DNA from: UBA10649 sp963700255
Lineage (GTDB): Bacteria; Actinomycetota; Actinomycetes; S36-B12
Reading direction: 5' to 3'
Length of the DNA: 64,000 nucleotides
Assembly: GCA_963700255.1 (NCBI GenBank)
Contig: CAVOWW010000050.1
Location: 1-64,000 of the forward strand
This document shows positions 45,808-54,849 of the stretch, in pieces. The notes beneath the pieces were generated by a model. That model worked only from the letters and a program-made list of their open reading frames with translations. It was not told where the DNA came from and did not search any database. The position numbers were made by a program, and so were the translations under genes. The stretch's first letter is position 1; each line of letters begins with the position of its first letter.

Positions 45808-47028
45808 ATGCGAGCAATCGCACGCAGTCCCTGGGCGCGGGTCGCGGCCCTGGCAGCTGTCGGCGCCATGGCCCTGTCGGCCTGCAGCAGCTCCAGCACT
45901 TCGACGGAGAGCTCGGCAGCCGCTGAGCCCTCGACCGCCGCATCATCGGCTGCGGCCTCCGCCGCTGCCTCGGAGGCACCCGCGGGTGAGTGCACGGAGC
46001 TCACCCCGGTCAGCCTGCAGCTCCAGTGGTTCGTCCAGGCCCAGTTCGGCGGCTACTACGCGGCGAAGGACAAGGGCTACTACGAGGAGCAGTGCCTCGA
46101 CGTGACCATCCTCGAGGGCGGCGTCGACATCGTCCCGCAGACCGTCCTCGCCCAGGGCGGCGCCGACTACGCGATCTCGTGGGTGCCCAAGGCCCTCGCC
46201 TCGCGCGAGCAGGGCGCCATGATCACGAACGTCGCACAGGTGTTCCAGCGCTCCGGCACGCTCCAGGTGTCCTTCAAGGAGAAGAACATCACGACGGCAG
46301 CCGACTTCAAGGGCAAGAAGATCGGCAACTGGGGCTTCGGCAACGAGTACGAGGTCTTCGCGGCCATCACCAAGGCAGGGCTCGACCCCGCCGCTGACGT
46401 TGAGCTCGTGGGCCAGCAGTTCGACATGCTGGCACTCCTCAACGGCGAGATCGACGCCGCCGAGGCCATGACCTACAACGAGTACGCGCAGGTCCTCGAG
46501 GCCATCAACCCGGACACCGGCGAGCTGTACCAGCCGGAGGACTTCAACGTCGTCAACTACAACGACGAGGGCGTCGCCATGTACCAGGACGCCATCTGGG
46601 CATCTGAGGAGCGGCTCGCCGACCCGGCCTACCAGGACACGACGCAGCGGTTCGTCACGGCGTCGCTCAAGGGCTGGGTCTTCTGCCGGGACAACGCCCA
46701 GGAGTGCGCGGACATCATCACCGCCAACGGCTCGAAGCTCGGTGCGAGCCATCAGCTGTGGATGATGAACGAGGTCAACAAGCTCATCTGGCCGTCGCCG
46801 CTCGGCGTCGGTGTCATCGACGAGGCGCTCTGGGGACAGACCGTCAACGTCGCGCTTAACACCAAGAACCTCGAGGGCGCCACGATCATCACCGCGGAGC
46901 CCGCTGCAGAGGCGTGGACCAACCAGTTCGCCGACGCAGCCAACGCCGCGCTGACGGCCGAGGGCCTCAACACGACCGGCGACGCGTTCGCGCCGATCGA
47001 GGTCACCCTGAACGAGGGCGGCAACTAG
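45808..47028 (+). CDS. NMT1/THI5-like substrate-binding lipoprotein (pyrimidine uptake)
   Basis: 406 residues. Signal peptide with lipobox: VGAMALSACSSSS, then a Ser/Ala-rich linker. The domain follows the NMT1/THI5 (hydroxymethylpyrimidine-binding-like) plan: VSLQLQWFVQAQFGGYYAAKD, GYYEEQCLDVTILEGG, DYAISWVPKAL, NEYEVFAAITKAGLD and ALLNGEIDAAEAMTYNEY. In this operon a pyrimidine base, dihydropyrimidine or N-carbamoyl compound is the likely ligand. AGGAGGAAG precedes the ATG; a strong terminator follows. Confidence 0.9.
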   Translation: MRAIARSPWARVAALAAVGAMALSACSSSSTSTESSAAAEPSTAASSAAASAAASEAPAGECTELTPVSLQLQWFVQAQFGGYYAAKDKGYYEEQCLDVTILEGGVDIVPQTVLAQGGADYAISWVPKALASREQGAMITNVAQVFQRSGTLQVSFKEKNITTAADFKGKKIGNWGFGNEYEVFAAITKAGLDPAADVELVGQQFDMLALLNGEIDAAEAMTYNEYAQVLEAINPDTGELYQPEDFNVVNYNDEGVAMYQDAIWASEERLADPAYQDTTQRFVTASLKGWVFCRDNAQECADIITANGSKLGASHQLWMMNEVNKLIWPSPLGVGVIDEALWGQTVNVALNTKNLEGATIITAEPAAEAWTNQFADAANAALTAEGLNTTGDAFAPIEVTLNEGGN

Positions 47029-47041
47029 CACGTCGCACGGT

Positions 47042-47073
47042 CACGGGGCGGGTCCTTCGGGACCCGCCCCGTG
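47042..47073 (+). terminator. terminator of the pyrimidine operon
   Basis: Perfect 14-bp stem (CACGGGGCGGGTCC / GGACCCGCCCCGTG) closed by a TTCG tetraloop, 14 nt after the stop of the binding-protein gene. Confidence 0.88.
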
Positions 47074-47164
47074 GCATGTCCGATCGCGGCGGTGGTGCTC
47101 GAACGCCGTACACCGGGCAGGTCCTCGTGTGAGACTCGTCACTCCACCGGAGCAAGGAGCCCAC

Positions 47165-48712
47165 ATGATCATCCACAGCAGCCCGCTTCCCGATGTCGAG
47201 ATCCCCGACGTCCCGATCTCCGAGTACGTGCTCCGCGGAGCGGACGGCTACCCGGACCGCCCGGCCCTCATCGACGGTCCCTCAGGGCGCACCTACACGT
47301 ACGGCCAGCTCAAGGGGATGGTCCACGCGTTCGCAGGCGGCCTCGCCGCCCGGGGCCTGGGGAAGGGCGACACCATCGCCCTGATGGCCCCCAACATCCC
47401 TGAGTACGCGATCGTGTTCCACGGCGCAGCGGTGGCGGGCGTCGCGGTGAGCACCATCAACCCGACCTACACGGCAGATGAGGTCCGATTCCAGCTCAAT
47501 GACTCGCAGGCGACGCTCCTCATCACCATCGCGATGTTCGTCGAGACAGCCCGGGAGGCCATAGCCGGCACCGGCACGGACGAGATCGTCGTGATCGGCG
47601 ACGCCCCGGAGGGCACGACGCCGGTGACCGCCCTGTTCGGAGCGCCCATCGCGCAGGTGCCCGTCGATGTCGACGAGGACGTGGTGGTGCTTCCGTACTC
47701 GTCCGGCACCACGGGCTTCCCCAAGGGCGTCATGCTCACTCACAAGAACCTCGTGGCCAACCTCGTGCAGTGCGAGGGGGCGCTGACCGTGGAGGACGGC
47801 GAGGTGATCCTCGCCGTCCTGCCGTTCTTCCACATCTACGGCATGCAGGTCCTCATGAACGAGTTCCTCTCGCGGGGCGCGACCATCTACACGCTGCCCC
47901 GCTTCGACCTCGAGCAGGCGCTGACGACGATCCAGGAGAAGCACATCGGCCGGTTCTTCGTCGTGCCGCCGATCGTCCTCGCCTTCGCGAAGCACCCGAT
48001 GATCGACCAGTTCGACCTCAGCAGCCTGACACAGGTCTTCTCAGGTGCCGCCCCGTTGAGCGCCGAGCTCGCGCAGGAGGCGGCCGCTCGGCTCGGCTGC
48101 GAGGTGATCCAGGGCTACGGCATGACGGAGATGAGCCCGGTCAGCCACGCGGTCATGTCGGGACGCGACAAGCCGGGCACCGTCGGCGTGACGGTGGCCA
48201 ACACCGAGGTCCGCATCGTGGATCCCGCCACGGGTGAGGATCAGGGCGTCGACCGCGAGGGCGAGCTGTGGGTGCGCGGCCCCCAGGTCATGAAGGGCTA
48301 CCTGAACAATCCCGAGGCCACGGCCAGCACCATCGACGAGGACGGCTGGCTGCACACGGGCGACATCGCCACGATCGATGCCGAGGGGTTCGTGGCGATC
48401 GTCGACCGCCTCAAGGAGCTCATCAAGTTCAAGGGCTTCCAGGTCGCGCCCGCCGAGCTCGAGGCACTGCTGCTGACCCACCCCTCCGTGGCCGACGCCG
48501 CCGTGGTGGGAGTCCCCGACGACGAGGCCGGCGAGATCCCCCGGGCATTCGTCGTGCTCCGGCCCGGCCACACCCTGGAGCCCGCCGACGTCACGGCCTT
48601 CATGCAGGGACACGTCGCGACCTACAAGGTCATCCACGACGTCGTGGTCATCGACGCGATCCCGAAGTCGGCGTCCGGCAAGATCCTGCGCCGGATGCTC
48701 CGCGACCAGTAG
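47165..48712 (+). CDS. acyl-CoA ligase of the 4-coumarate/fatty acyl (ANL) family
   Basis: 515 residues. ATP/AMP motif SSGTTGFPKGVMLTH, A5 motif QGYGMTEMSPV, GELWVRGPQVMKGYLN, hinge DRLKELIKFKGFQVAPAELE and the C-terminal catalytic lysine in PKSASGKILRRML. Activates a carboxylic acid to its CoA thioester. It stands alone between two terminators, so its substrate cannot be inferred from an operon; the closest-looking relatives are 4-coumarate-CoA ligase-like proteins. AAGGAG site before ATG 47165. Confidence 0.88.
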   Translation: MIIHSSPLPDVEIPDVPISEYVLRGADGYPDRPALIDGPSGRTYTYGQLKGMVHAFAGGLAARGLGKGDTIALMAPNIPEYAIVFHGAAVAGVAVSTINPTYTADEVRFQLNDSQATLLITIAMFVETAREAIAGTGTDEIVVIGDAPEGTTPVTALFGAPIAQVPVDVDEDVVVLPYSSGTTGFPKGVMLTHKNLVANLVQCEGALTVEDGEVILAVLPFFHIYGMQVLMNEFLSRGATIYTLPRFDLEQALTTIQEKHIGRFFVVPPIVLAFAKHPMIDQFDLSSLTQVFSGAAPLSAELAQEAAARLGCEVIQGYGMTEMSPVSHAVMSGRDKPGTVGVTVANTEVRIVDPATGEDQGVDREGELWVRGPQVMKGYLNNPEATASTIDEDGWLHTGDIATIDAEGFVAIVDRLKELIKFKGFQVAPAELEALLLTHPSVADAAVVGVPDDEAGEIPRAFVVLRPGHTLEPADVTAFMQGHVATYKVIHDVVVIDAIPKSASGKILRRMLRDQ

Positions 48713-48733
48713 GCCCCACCCGGCACCGCCGAC

Positions 48734-48782
48734 CTTGAGGTTCCGCCCGGATTGAGTGCCGGATTCCGGGCGGAACCTCAAG
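48734..48782. terminator. bidirectional terminator, 17-bp stem
   Basis: Perfect inverted repeat CTTGAGGTTCCGCCCGG / CCGGGCGGAACCTCAAG with a 15-nt loop, centred between the convergent stops at 48712 and 48818. Confidence 0.88.
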
Positions 48783-48817
48783 CTCGATGGCAGGTCGAGA
48801 CGCCGTTCCCTGCTAGC

Positions 48818-50158
48818 TCAGGTGAGTGAGCGGATCAGCTTCTTGTTGAGGAACTCCTCGATTCCGAGACTGCCGAGTTCGCGCCCGAAACCGGAGATCT
48901 TCGTGCCGCCGAAGGGCAGTTCAGGTGAATCGAGGCCGACTCCATTGATGTAGACCATGCCGGTGTCGAGGCGAGCGGCGACGCGGAGTGCCTGCTCCTG
49001 ATCCGTGCCGAAGACGTACGAACCCAGACCGAACGGGGTGTCGTTGGCGAGCCGAACCGCATCGTCCTCGTCAGCCGCCCGATAGACCTGCGCGATCGGA
49101 CCGAACAGCTCCTCGTAGTAGACCTCGTTATCAGGAGTGAGCCCGGTGAGGACACCAGCCGGGAAGAAGGCGCCTTCGCGCTCACCGGCCGTCGCGAGCG
49201 TCGCGCCCTGGGCAACGGCCCGGTCCACCTGCTCAGCCAGGCCCGCTGCTGCGCCTGCCGACGACAGTGGAGCAGACGTCGGCAGTGCGAGCATCTTCTC
49301 GGTGAAGCGCTCCAGGAAGGCGTCGTACAAGTCCGCCACGATGATGAACCGCTTGGCGCCGTTGCAGGCCTGGCCCACGTTGTCCATTCGACCGAAGATC
49401 GCAGCGTCGACGGTCGCATCGAGGTCGTCCGTGCTCAGCACGATGAACGGATCCGAGCCGCCGAGCTCAAGGACCACCTTCTTCAGGTTGCGTCCGGCGA
49501 TCTCCGCGACCGTGCCACCGGCGCGCTCCGAACCGGTCAGCGAGACGCCCCGGACGCTCGGAGCGGCGATGATGTCGGCGACCTGGTCGAAGGATGCGTA
49601 GAGGTTCGCATACACGCCCGACGGAACGCCTGCCTCGGTGCAGATCGCTGCGATGGCTGCCGACGACTCCGGGCACTGAGAGGCGTGCTTGAGAAGAATG
49701 GTGTTGCCCAGCACCAGATTCGGGCCGGCGAACCGGGCCACCTGGTAGTAGGGGAAGTTCCACGGCATGATCCCCAGGATGGTCCCGACCGACTGTGACC
49801 GGATGAACGCCGAGCCCTCCCCGTCCAGGTCCTGAATCGGCTTGTCGGCGAGGAGCTTCTCGGCATTGTCGGCGTAGTAGGCATAGATGGCGCCGCTGAA
49901 CTCGACCTCCCCGATCGCATCCGCCAGCGCCTTGCCCATCTCCCGATTGATGATGGCGCCCAACTCCTCCGAGCGCTCGACATGCAGTTCACCGATACGA
50001 CGCACGACGGCCGCGCGCTCCGCAATCGACCGGTCCGCCCACTGAGCGTGAGCCGTGGCCGCGGCAGCTACCGCCTCCTCGACCTCCCGGTCAGTTGCCG
50101 TCGGGTAGGTGCTGACCTGCGCACCAGTGTGGGGATCGACTACCGCGTACGAACTCAT
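48818..50158 (-). CDS. succinate-semialdehyde dehydrogenase-like aldehyde dehydrogenase
   Basis: 446 residues, about ten shorter than typical GabD1. Catalytic Cys in MDNVGQACNGAKRF, Glu in VVLELGGSDPFIVL, with the GabD1-like IINREMGKALADA, GIMPWNFPYYQVARFAGPNLV and C-terminal GFGRELGSLGIEEFLN. It oxidises succinate semialdehyde to succinate, the last step after GabT. Divergent from the Lrp-type regulator across 248 nt with a perfect palindrome, so it is probably under that regulator. Confidence 0.87.
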   Translation of the reverse strand: MSSYAVVDPHTGAQVSTYPTATDREVEEAVAAAATAHAQWADRSIAERAAVVRRIGELHVERSEELGAIINREMGKALADAIGEVEFSGAIYAYYADNAEKLLADKPIQDLDGEGSAFIRSQSVGTILGIMPWNFPYYQVARFAGPNLVLGNTILLKHASQCPESSAAIAAICTEAGVPSGVYANLYASFDQVADIIAAPSVRGVSLTGSERAGGTVAEIAGRNLKKVVLELGGSDPFIVLSTDDLDATVDAAIFGRMDNVGQACNGAKRFIIVADLYDAFLERFTEKMLALPTSAPLSSAGAAAGLAEQVDRAVAQGATLATAGEREGAFFPAGVLTGLTPDNEVYYEELFGPIAQVYRAADEDDAVRLANDTPFGLGSYVFGTDQEQALRVAARLDTGMVYINGVGLDSPELPFGGTKISGFGRELGSLGIEEFLNKKLIRSLT

Positions 50159-50336
50159 GACTCTCCTCTATGGCTTCCGAATGACCCATGACATTGAGCG
50201 CCGGCGACACTAGCGGAGGCAACCGGGTCCGGCTCGACGCGAGTGTACGCGGCGCCCCCATCGAAGGGCGCACGAATGCGTGACGAGGGCCGGAGCGTCA
50301 GTGAGCCCAGCGTGCCGCGGTGAACCCATGCCGGAG

Positions 50337-50375
50337 TACGGAATCCGTAGTTCCAAGCGCGAAATACCGCGAAAT
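50337..50375. promoter_or_regulatory. candidate Lrp/AsnC operator
   Basis: Perfect palindrome TACGGA-A-TCCGTA (50337-50349) followed by two direct repeats GCGAAAT at 50359-50365 and 50369-50375, exactly 10 nt apart (one helical turn). It is in the 248-nt divergent spacer between the SSADH and lrp genes. Otherwise that spacer shows no gene. Confidence 0.5.
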
Positions 50376-50406
50376 CACTTGCCATCGCCACCCGCTATGA
50401 ACCATC

Positions 50407-50889
50407 ATGGCGGTCATGCCGCAGCGCGAACGGGTGCCCGCCGCCCATCTGGACGATGTCTCCAAGGCCATCATCGAGCAGCTGCAGCAGGACGGCCGCC
50501 GCCCGTACGCCGCCATCGGCAAGGCCGTCGGGCTGTCCGAGGCGGCAGTGCGGCAGCGCGTGCAGCGGCTCCAGGACTCGGGTGTCATGCAGGTCGTCGC
50601 CGTCACCGATCCGCTCCAGGTGGGATTCTCCCGCTCGGCCATGATCGGTATCCGGGTGGAAGGCGATGCGGAGGCGGTGGCAGACACGCTGGAAGTCATG
50701 CCCGAGGTCGACTACCTCGTGGTGTGCGCAGGGAACTTCGACATCCTCGCGGAGGTCGTGGCCGAGGACGATGACCATCTGCTGGAGGTCATCAACCGCC
50801 GGATCCGCGCCATCCCCGAGGTCCGCTCGACCGAGACATTCGTCTATCTGAAGCTGCGCAAGCAGATCTACACGTGGGGAACACGATGA
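50407..50889 (+). CDS. Lrp/AsnC-family transcriptional regulator
   Basis: 160 residues. N-terminal HTH: IIEQLQQDGRRPYAAIGKAV, GLSEAAVRQRVQRLQDSGV; C-terminal RAM (AsnC) domain: VCAGNFDILAEVVAEDDDHLLE. It senses amino acids or related compounds through the RAM domain. The stop overlaps the start of the aminotransferase gene (ATGA), so regulator and enzymes are one operon; the divergent SSADH gene shares the control region. Confidence 0.9.
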   Translation: MAVMPQRERVPAAHLDDVSKAIIEQLQQDGRRPYAAIGKAVGLSEAAVRQRVQRLQDSGVMQVVAVTDPLQVGFSRSAMIGIRVEGDAEAVADTLEVMPEVDYLVVCAGNFDILAEVVAEDDDHLLEVINRRIRAIPEVRSTETFVYLKLRKQIYTWGTR

Positions 50890-52289
50890 CCATCTCTACA
50901 CAGTCCTTCACCGAGCCCGGTCCCGATGCGCTCGCGGAGAAGGCGCGCGACCACCTCTGGATGCACTTCACGCGGCACTCCGTCTACTACGACGGCAGCG
51001 GCCACGTGCCCGTCATCGTGAAGGGCGACGGCGCCTACATCTGGGACGACCAGGGCAACAAGTACTTCGACGGACTGTCCGGGCTCTTCGTCGTCCAGGC
51101 CGGCCATGGGCGCAAGGAGCTGGCGGCCGCCGGGGCGAAGCAGGCCGAGGAGCTGGCCTTCTTCCCGATCTGGTCGTACGCGAACCCGAGGGCGATCGAG
51201 CTCGCCGAGCGACTCGCCCACCACGCTCCCGGCGACCTCAACCGCGTCTTCTTCACCACGGGCGGAGGGGAGGCCGTCGAGACCGCCTGGAAGCTCGCCA
51301 AGCAGTTCTTCAAGCTGACCGGCAAGCCCACGAAGCACAAGGTCATCAGCCGGAACATCGCCTACCACGGCACGCCGCAGGGTGCCCTGTCGATCACTGG
51401 CATCCCGGACGCGAAGATCCCCTTCGAGCCGCTCGTGCCCGGTGGCATCAAGGTGCCCAACACCAACTTCTACCGGGCCCCCGAGGAGTTCCGGCACGAC
51501 GAGAAGGCCTTCGGCCTGTGGGCCGCGAACCGCATCGCCGAGGCGATCGAGTTCGAGGGTCCGGACAGCGTCGCCGCCGTCTTCCTCGAGCCGGTGCAGA
51601 ACTCCGGCGGCTGCTTCCCCCCGCCCCCGGGGTACCTCGAGCGGGTGCGCGAGATCTGCGACGAGTACGACGTCATCATGGTCGCCGACGAGACCATCAC
51701 GTCCTTCGGACGCATCGGCGACATCTTCGCGATGAACCGGTTCGGCGTGACGCCCGACATCATCACGTGTGCCAAGGGCATGACCTCCGGCTACGCGCCG
51801 ATGGGCGCGATGATCGCCAGCGACCGGCTCTTCGAGCCGTTCAAGCACGGCACCAACACGTTCCTGCACGGCTACACGTGGGGCGGCCACCCCGTGGGCG
51901 CCGCCGTCGCGCTGGCCAACCTCGACCTGTTCGAGCGTGAGGGCATCCTGCAGAACGTTCGCGACAACGAGAGCGCCTTCCGGCACACCCTCGAGAAGCT
52001 CACGGACCTTCCCATCGTCGGCGACGTGCGCGGCGCCGGGTACTTCTACGGGATCGAGCTGGTCAAGGACAAGGTCACGCGGGAGACGTTCGATGACGAC
52101 GAGGCCGAGCGCCTGCTCCGTGGCTTCCTGTCGAAGGCCCTGTTCGATGCCGGCCTCTACTGCCGTGCGGACGACCGTGGCGATCCCGTCGTCCAGCTCG
52201 CTCCCCCGCTGATCATCGGGCAGCCGGAGTTCGACCTTATCGAGCAGACCCTCCGCTCGGTGCTGACGGAGGCATGGGCCATCCTGTGA
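50886..52289 (+). CDS. class III omega-amino acid/diamine aminotransferase
   Basis: 467 residues. PLP motifs: FFTTGGGEAVETAWKLAKQF, ISRNIAYHGTPQGALS, MVADETITSFGRIGD and the lysine in ITCAKGMTSGYAPMGAM. Features such as HFTRHSVYYDG and TFLHGYTWGGHPVG are those of omega-amino acid:pyruvate or putrescine:pyruvate transaminases. Beta-alanine, putrescine, cadaverine or 5-aminovalerate are candidate donors. I chose ATG 50886, which overlaps the lrp stop; an in-frame GTG at 50874 would add four residues. Confidence 0.88.
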   Translation: MTISTQSFTEPGPDALAEKARDHLWMHFTRHSVYYDGSGHVPVIVKGDGAYIWDDQGNKYFDGLSGLFVVQAGHGRKELAAAGAKQAEELAFFPIWSYANPRAIELAERLAHHAPGDLNRVFFTTGGGEAVETAWKLAKQFFKLTGKPTKHKVISRNIAYHGTPQGALSITGIPDAKIPFEPLVPGGIKVPNTNFYRAPEEFRHDEKAFGLWAANRIAEAIEFEGPDSVAAVFLEPVQNSGGCFPPPPGYLERVREICDEYDVIMVADETITSFGRIGDIFAMNRFGVTPDIITCAKGMTSGYAPMGAMIASDRLFEPFKHGTNTFLHGYTWGGHPVGAAVALANLDLFEREGILQNVRDNESAFRHTLEKLTDLPIVGDVRGAGYFYGIELVKDKVTRETFDDDEAERLLRGFLSKALFDAGLYCRADDRGDPVVQLAPPLIIGQPEFDLIEQTLRSVLTEAWAIL

Positions 52290-52948
52290 CGCCGCCGGGC
52301 TCCACCGACCGCACGGAGGTGCAGCGCCTGCCGCACAAGGCGGTGACCGACGCCGCCGTCCTGCACGCCGTCCTCGACGCAGGACTCGTCGCGCATGTGG
52401 CGGTGGTCGATGACGGGATGCCGTTCGTGCTGCCCGTGGCCTACGCGCGTCGCGGGGACGAGGTCCTCTTCCACGGATCGACGGGCTCGCGCCTGTTCCG
52501 CCTGCTCGCCGCGGGGCAGCCCACCTGCCTGACGGTCACGCTCCTGGACGGCCTGGTACTCGCCCGGAGCGCCTTCGAGTCGAGCATGAACTACCGATCG
52601 GCGATGGTGCTGGGCGTCGCCCGGCGCCTCGAGGGCGAGGACGAGCTGGACGCCCTCCGCACCATCTCCGAGCACCTGCTGCCCGGCCGCTGGAACGACG
52701 CACGCCAGCCCACGCGCAAGGAGCAGGCCGCGACCCTGACGCTGGCGCTCGACCTGGCGGAGTCATCGGTCAAGGTGAGTACGGGAGGGCCCGACGACGA
52801 CCCTGCCGACCTCGCCGATGCGGACCTCATGCGCCTCTGGGCCGGGCACGTCCCCCTGTTCGAGGTGCTCGGTGAGCCGGTGCCGGATGCGCTGTGCCCG
52901 CCTGGAACCCCGGTTCCCGACTACGTTCGCGCCTGGAGCCGTACATGA
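52286..52948 (+). CDS. pyridoxamine 5'-phosphate oxidase-like (FMN-binding split-barrel) protein
   Basis: 220 residues. Split-barrel pattern: HAVLDAGLVAHVAVVDDGMPFVLPVAYARRG, FHGSTGSRLFRLLAAGQPTC, then LARSAFESSMNYRSAMVLG, as in the PNPOx-like_2 (NimA-related) group, which bind FMN or heme. Start uncertain: the GTG at 52286 overlaps the aminotransferase stop (GTGA), like the other junctions here; an in-frame ATG at 52274 sits too close to a GGAGG. The stop overlaps the next gene. Role in the operon unknown, perhaps cofactor or nitro/imine chemistry. Confidence 0.82.
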   Translation: MTPPGSTDRTEVQRLPHKAVTDAAVLHAVLDAGLVAHVAVVDDGMPFVLPVAYARRGDEVLFHGSTGSRLFRLLAAGQPTCLTVTLLDGLVLARSAFESSMNYRSAMVLGVARRLEGEDELDALRTISEHLLPGRWNDARQPTRKEQAATLTLALDLAESSVKVSTGGPDDDPADLADADLMRLWAGHVPLFEVLGEPVPDALCPPGTPVPDYVRAWSRT

Positions 52949-54330
52949 CCGACGACCTCCGCCAGCTCTCACTGTGGTGGGACACCCTCCCCGACGACCT
53001 GCGCACGCCGCTCGGGACGCCCCTGCCGGGAGACACGACCGCCGACGTCGCCATCGTCGGTGCGGGATACACGGGACTGTGGACCGCCTACTACCTGCTG
53101 CGGCGTGATCCGTCGCTGCGCGTCGTCATCCTCGAGGCCGAGCAGGCCGGCTTCGGCGCATCGGGACGCAACGGCGGCTGGGCGTCCTCGCTGTTCCCGG
53201 CGAGCCTCCCGGCGCTGGCCCGCCAGTCCACCCGCGACGCCGCCATCCGGCTCAAGCGCGAGATGTTCGCGACGGTCGACGAGATCGGGCGCGTGGCAGC
53301 CGTCGAGGACTGGGATGTCCAGTGGAGCAAGGGCGGCACCGTGGTCGCTGCCCGCAGCCCCCTGCAGCTGTCGACCGCCCGCGAGGAGATCGAGGAGCTG
53401 CGCACCTGGGGCTTCGGCCCGGAGGACTACGACCTGCTCGACAAGGCGGAGACGGAGCGCCGAGTCGGCGCGACGGACGTCCTCGGCGGGACCTTCACGC
53501 CGCACTGCGCCGCAGTTCACCCGGCGCGCCTCGTCCGCAGCCTCGCCCGAAGCGTCGTCCAGGCGGGGGCGATCCTGCACGAGGGGACACGGGTCGAGGC
53601 CATCGAGCCGGGACTCGTGCGCACCGACCACGGCGCCGTCCGCGCGGAGGTCGTCGTGCGCGCCACGGAGGGCTACACGCGGACCCTCAAGGGCCAGACG
53701 CGCGTGCTCGCCCCCGTCTACTCCCTGATGCTGGCCACCGAGCCGCTGCCCGAGGACGCATGGAAGCAGATCGGGCTCGGTGAGCGCGAGACGTTCGCCG
53801 ACGGCCGGCACCTGATCATCTACGGCCAGCGCACCGCCGACGGCCGGCTCGCGTTCGGCGGCCGTGGCGCGCCGTACCACTTCGGCTCGCGGATCTCGCC
53901 CGAGCAGGACCGGAACGCCGAGGTGCATGCAGCGCTCTGGGAGGTGCTCACCGACCTGTTCCCCGTGGTGAGCCGCTCGGCCGTGACGCACACCTGGGGC
54001 GGACCGCTCGGCGTGCCACGCGACTGGTGGGCCTCGTGCGGCCTCGACCGCCAGACCGGCCTGGCGTGGTCGGGGGGATATGTGGGCGACGGAGTGGGCA
54101 CCTCCAACCTGGGCGGGCGCACCCTCGCCGACCTCATCACGGGCACGGCATCCGACCTCGTGACCCTGCCCTGGGTCAACCACCGCTCGAAGCCTTGGGA
54201 GCCCGAGCCCTTCCGCTGGCTCGGCACCAACGTCGGCCTGCGGGTGATGACGAGCGCCGACGACAAGGAGGCTCGCACGGGCCGCCCGTCGCGACGCGCA
54301 GCACTGTTCGCACGGAAGATCGGGCACTAG
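52945..54330 (+). CDS. FAD-dependent amine oxidoreductase (DAO superfamily), second copy
   Basis: 461 residues. FAD motif VAIVGAGYTGLWTAYYLLRR, then FGASGRNGGWASSLFPA; GGYVGDGVGTSNLGGRTLADL near the C terminus closes the cofactor site. Related to, but distinct from, the enzyme at 28.2-29.6 kb. ATG at 52945 overlaps the upstream stop. With the aminotransferase in the same operon it offers an oxidative and a transaminative route for amines under Lrp control. Substrate not determined. Confidence 0.87.
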   Translation: MTDDLRQLSLWWDTLPDDLRTPLGTPLPGDTTADVAIVGAGYTGLWTAYYLLRRDPSLRVVILEAEQAGFGASGRNGGWASSLFPASLPALARQSTRDAAIRLKREMFATVDEIGRVAAVEDWDVQWSKGGTVVAARSPLQLSTAREEIEELRTWGFGPEDYDLLDKAETERRVGATDVLGGTFTPHCAAVHPARLVRSLARSVVQAGAILHEGTRVEAIEPGLVRTDHGAVRAEVVVRATEGYTRTLKGQTRVLAPVYSLMLATEPLPEDAWKQIGLGERETFADGRHLIIYGQRTADGRLAFGGRGAPYHFGSRISPEQDRNAEVHAALWEVLTDLFPVVSRSAVTHTWGGPLGVPRDWWASCGLDRQTGLAWSGGYVGDGVGTSNLGGRTLADLITGTASDLVTLPWVNHRSKPWEPEPFRWLGTNVGLRVMTSADDKEARTGRPSRRAALFARKIGH

Positions 54331-54362
54331 TCTCACTCGCACCACCAGCGACGGGAGGCCTC

Positions 54363-54824
54363 GTGGAGGTCAAGGAACTCGGTCATCTCGTGCTGTACGT
54401 CCGCGACATCGTGACGTCAGCGCGCTTCTACCGTGAGGTCCTCGGCTGGCGCCAGATCATGGGCGACGACCTCAGTGGCATGCCGGTCGCGGCCTTCGCC
54501 TCCCCCAGCCTGCGCACGCATCACGAGCTGCTGCTGATCGAGGTCGGGGCCGACGCGACCGCCATCCCGCCCGGTCGACGGATCGGCATGTACCACTTCG
54601 GCCTGAAGGTCGGCGACAGCGACGACGAGCTGCGGGACGTCGTGCGCACACTCCAGGACAACGGCATACCGATCCTCGGCGCCAGTGATCACACCGTGAC
54701 GCACAGCCTGTATATCGCCGATCCCGACGGCAACGAGATCGAGCTCTACATCGACGTGCCGGGCGTCGACTGGCGCAGCGACCCGTCGCTTGTGGCCTCT
54801 CCTGTGCGGCCCCTGCACCTCTGA
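54363..54824 (+). CDS. VOC-family (glyoxalase/bleomycin resistance-like) protein
   Basis: 153 residues, one VOC module pair: GHLVLYVRDIVTSARFYREV, HHELLLIEVG, MYHFGLKVGDSDDELRDVV, then SLYIADPDGNEIELY. Metal-ligand positions His (GHLVLY), His (MYHFG) and Glu (EIELY) are present. GTG start at 54363 with GGGAGG upstream. The 32-nt gap to the FAD gene contains a TAGTCT -10-like hexamer (54328-54333), so it may have its own promoter. Function unknown. Confidence 0.85.
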   Translation: MEVKELGHLVLYVRDIVTSARFYREVLGWRQIMGDDLSGMPVAAFASPSLRTHHELLLIEVGADATAIPPGRRIGMYHFGLKVGDSDDELRDVVRTLQDNGIPILGASDHTVTHSLYIADPDGNEIELYIDVPGVDWRSDPSLVASPVRPLHL

Positions 54825-54849
54825 CCTGCCTGCCGCCCGCGGCCCAGCA

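Noticed and set aside
48734..48782. 17-bp inverted repeat as a REP/mobile element
   Set aside because: Single copy seen, sits exactly between convergent stops, best explained as a bidirectional terminator.
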